Assembly: GCA_009728235.1 (NCBI GenBank)
Contig: WNZI01000027.1
Location: 1 to 43,062 of the forward strand
Origin: Vibrio cholerae
GTDB taxonomy: Bacteria > Actinomycetota > Actinomycetes > Actinomycetales > Micrococcaceae
Direction: 5' to 3'
Length of the DNA: 43,062 nucleotides
Part shown: in pieces, positions 42,329-43,062 of the stretch
Numbering within the stretch: the first letter of the stretch is position 1
Layout of the letters: the number at the start of each line of letters is the position of its first letter
Translations under genes and position numbers: made by a program
Notes under the pieces: generated by a model
The model's database searches: none
The model's input: only the letters and a program-made list of their open reading frames with translations
Told to the model about the DNA's origin: nothing

Positions 42329-43033
42329 TCAGACGCGTTTGGCGTAGACGACGTAGTTGTCGTTGAATTCTCCGGTGTCAGGGTCGTAGCCGTCGCATGT
42401 GATCAGACGGAGTTCTGAGCCCTCGGTGTTTCCGTAGACCTTGAGGGTCGGGAAGTTGTCCTTCGGGTATTGCTCTCCGCGGTCGACGGCGAAACGCGCC
42501 GTCGTACCGTCTTCTCTGGCGATCTCGATGATGTCACCGGGTTTGAGGGCCCGCAGGTCCGCGAATACACCAGGTCCTCCATCGGTGGCATTGACGTGTC
42601 CGAGCAGGACGGCCGGTCCGCGTTCTCCTGGGGTGGGGGATTGGTTGTACCAGCTGGCGGGTGCGCCCGGCCCGTCCGGCGGCACCTCGAGCGAGCCGTT
42701 GTCCCGCAGCCCCAACGCGAGGAGGTCAGATCCGGCGCCGATAGCCGGGATCGAGAAGGAGGTGGGAGCGGACGCTGGTAGAACCGGCGGTTGCGCTGGG
42801 ACCGGGGCGGCGGTGGTAGGTGCGACCTCTGCCGGCGTGGCCGTTGCAGAGGGTGCGGTGCTGGGTGCTGCAGACGGGGCAGGCCCAGCGGCGGAGGAGG
42901 TTGCCGTGGCTGTGGGCGGCGCGGCAGGAGATCCGTCGGAGGCGGTGCTGTTCCCGCATCCGGTCAGTATTAAAGCGGCGACCGCCGCAGAAACGAGAAC
43001 GTTTCTGCGGCGGTCGCTGGCTGAACTAATCAT
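42329..43033 (-). CDS. Class F sortase with lipoprotein signal
   Basis: A 234-residue protein with a lipobox (LILTGCG), a 60-residue alanine/proline/threonine linker and a C-terminal sortase domain. Catalytic His146 is in LLGHVN and Cys213 in LRLITCDGY. The final strand reads GEFNDNYVVYAKRV; in many class F sortases an arginine stands just before the DN, where this protein has asparagine, so the identity of the catalytic arginine is uncertain. Length and order match class F sortases, which attach proteins to the wall in actinobacteria. No LPXTG-type substrate gene is seen in the window. Confidence 0.88.
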   Translation of the reverse strand: MISSASDRRRNVLVSAAVAALILTGCGNSTASDGSPAAPPTATATSSAAGPAPSAAPSTAPSATATPAEVAPTTAAPVPAQPPVLPASAPTSFSIPAIGAGSDLLALGLRDNGSLEVPPDGPGAPASWYNQSPTPGERGPAVLLGHVNATDGGPGVFADLRALKPGDIIEIAREDGTTARFAVDRGEQYPKDNFPTLKVYGNTEGSELRLITCDGYDPDTGEFNDNYVVYAKRV

Positions 43034-43062
43034 GGTGTGAATGCTGTCCGATCAGTTCGTTC

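Overview
The window looks like part of a high-GC actinobacterial plasmid, most likely from the Micrococcales (Arthrobacter/Kocuria/Citricoccus-like). The signs are GC-rich third codon positions, a primase-polymerase type replication protein, a ParA plus ribbon-helix-helix partition pair, an actinobacterial conjugation (T4SS) operon with SCO6880-family and DUF6668-like genes, an actinobacterial-type LexA box, a Csp/CsoR/CopB copper island and a c-di-AMP (ydaO-type) riboswitch ahead of an NlpC/P60 gene. No rRNA, tRNA, CRISPR array or IS transposase was seen. Family names come from reading the translations by eye; no database search was possible.

Region 1 (1-7.7 kb) is accessory DNA. A minus-strand unit runs serine recombinase > M48 metalloprotease > small membrane protein (all joined by ATGA overlaps) and then a broken HNH endonuclease. 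Upstream of the recombinase is a 21-bp sequence with a dyad. It recurs in the same orientation 3.35 kb away, bracketing a cassette with a small conserved protein, a DUF3800-like protein, a gene remnant and a helical AHG-motif protein. Beyond the second copy lie an orphan gene and a HEPN-like protein (RHGVAH motif).

Region 2 (7.9-15.4 kb) is the plasmid core: a frameshifted SRAP (abasic-site DNA-protein crosslink) gene, DUF6221-like, a LexA/SOS box before a DUF6504-like gene, parA and its RHH partner, small plasmid genes, the replication protein and two small putative DNA-binding proteins. The par operon is bracketed by arrays of an 11-bp palindrome repeated every 14 bp. Outside the arrays is a pair of ~155-bp inverted repeats with conserved hairpins. 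Two further two-unit copies of the 14-bp-phased palindrome, each inside a long dyad, lie at 8.66 and 30.7 kb, the two ends of the backbone.

Region 3 (15.4-30.6 kb) is the transfer region. An XRE regulator is coupled to a seven-helix membrane protein and diverges from a long plus-strand conjugation operon: SLT/M23 hydrolase, lipoprotein, propeller protein (frameshifted), ParA-like ATPase, DUF6668-like, VirB2-like, bitopic protein, VirB6/TrbL-like, SCO6880, VirB4 ATPase, VirD4 coupling protein (frameshifted) and DUF4913. Most junctions overlap as ATGA/GTGA. No relaxase is visible.

Region 4 (30.9-43 kb) is a copper/envelope island: DUF4396, F510_1955-type lipoprotein, DUF305, DUF6153, CopB-type P-type ATPase, HMA protein, Csp copper-storage protein and CsoR, with two CsoR-type operators. 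Then come a LysM-NlpC/P60 protein under a c-di-AMP riboswitch, a CtaG-type oxidase assembly protein, a DsbA-like protein without its CXXC and a class F sortase. Several single-base breaks next to homopolymers (SRAP, propeller, coupling protein) may be real lesions or consensus errors.
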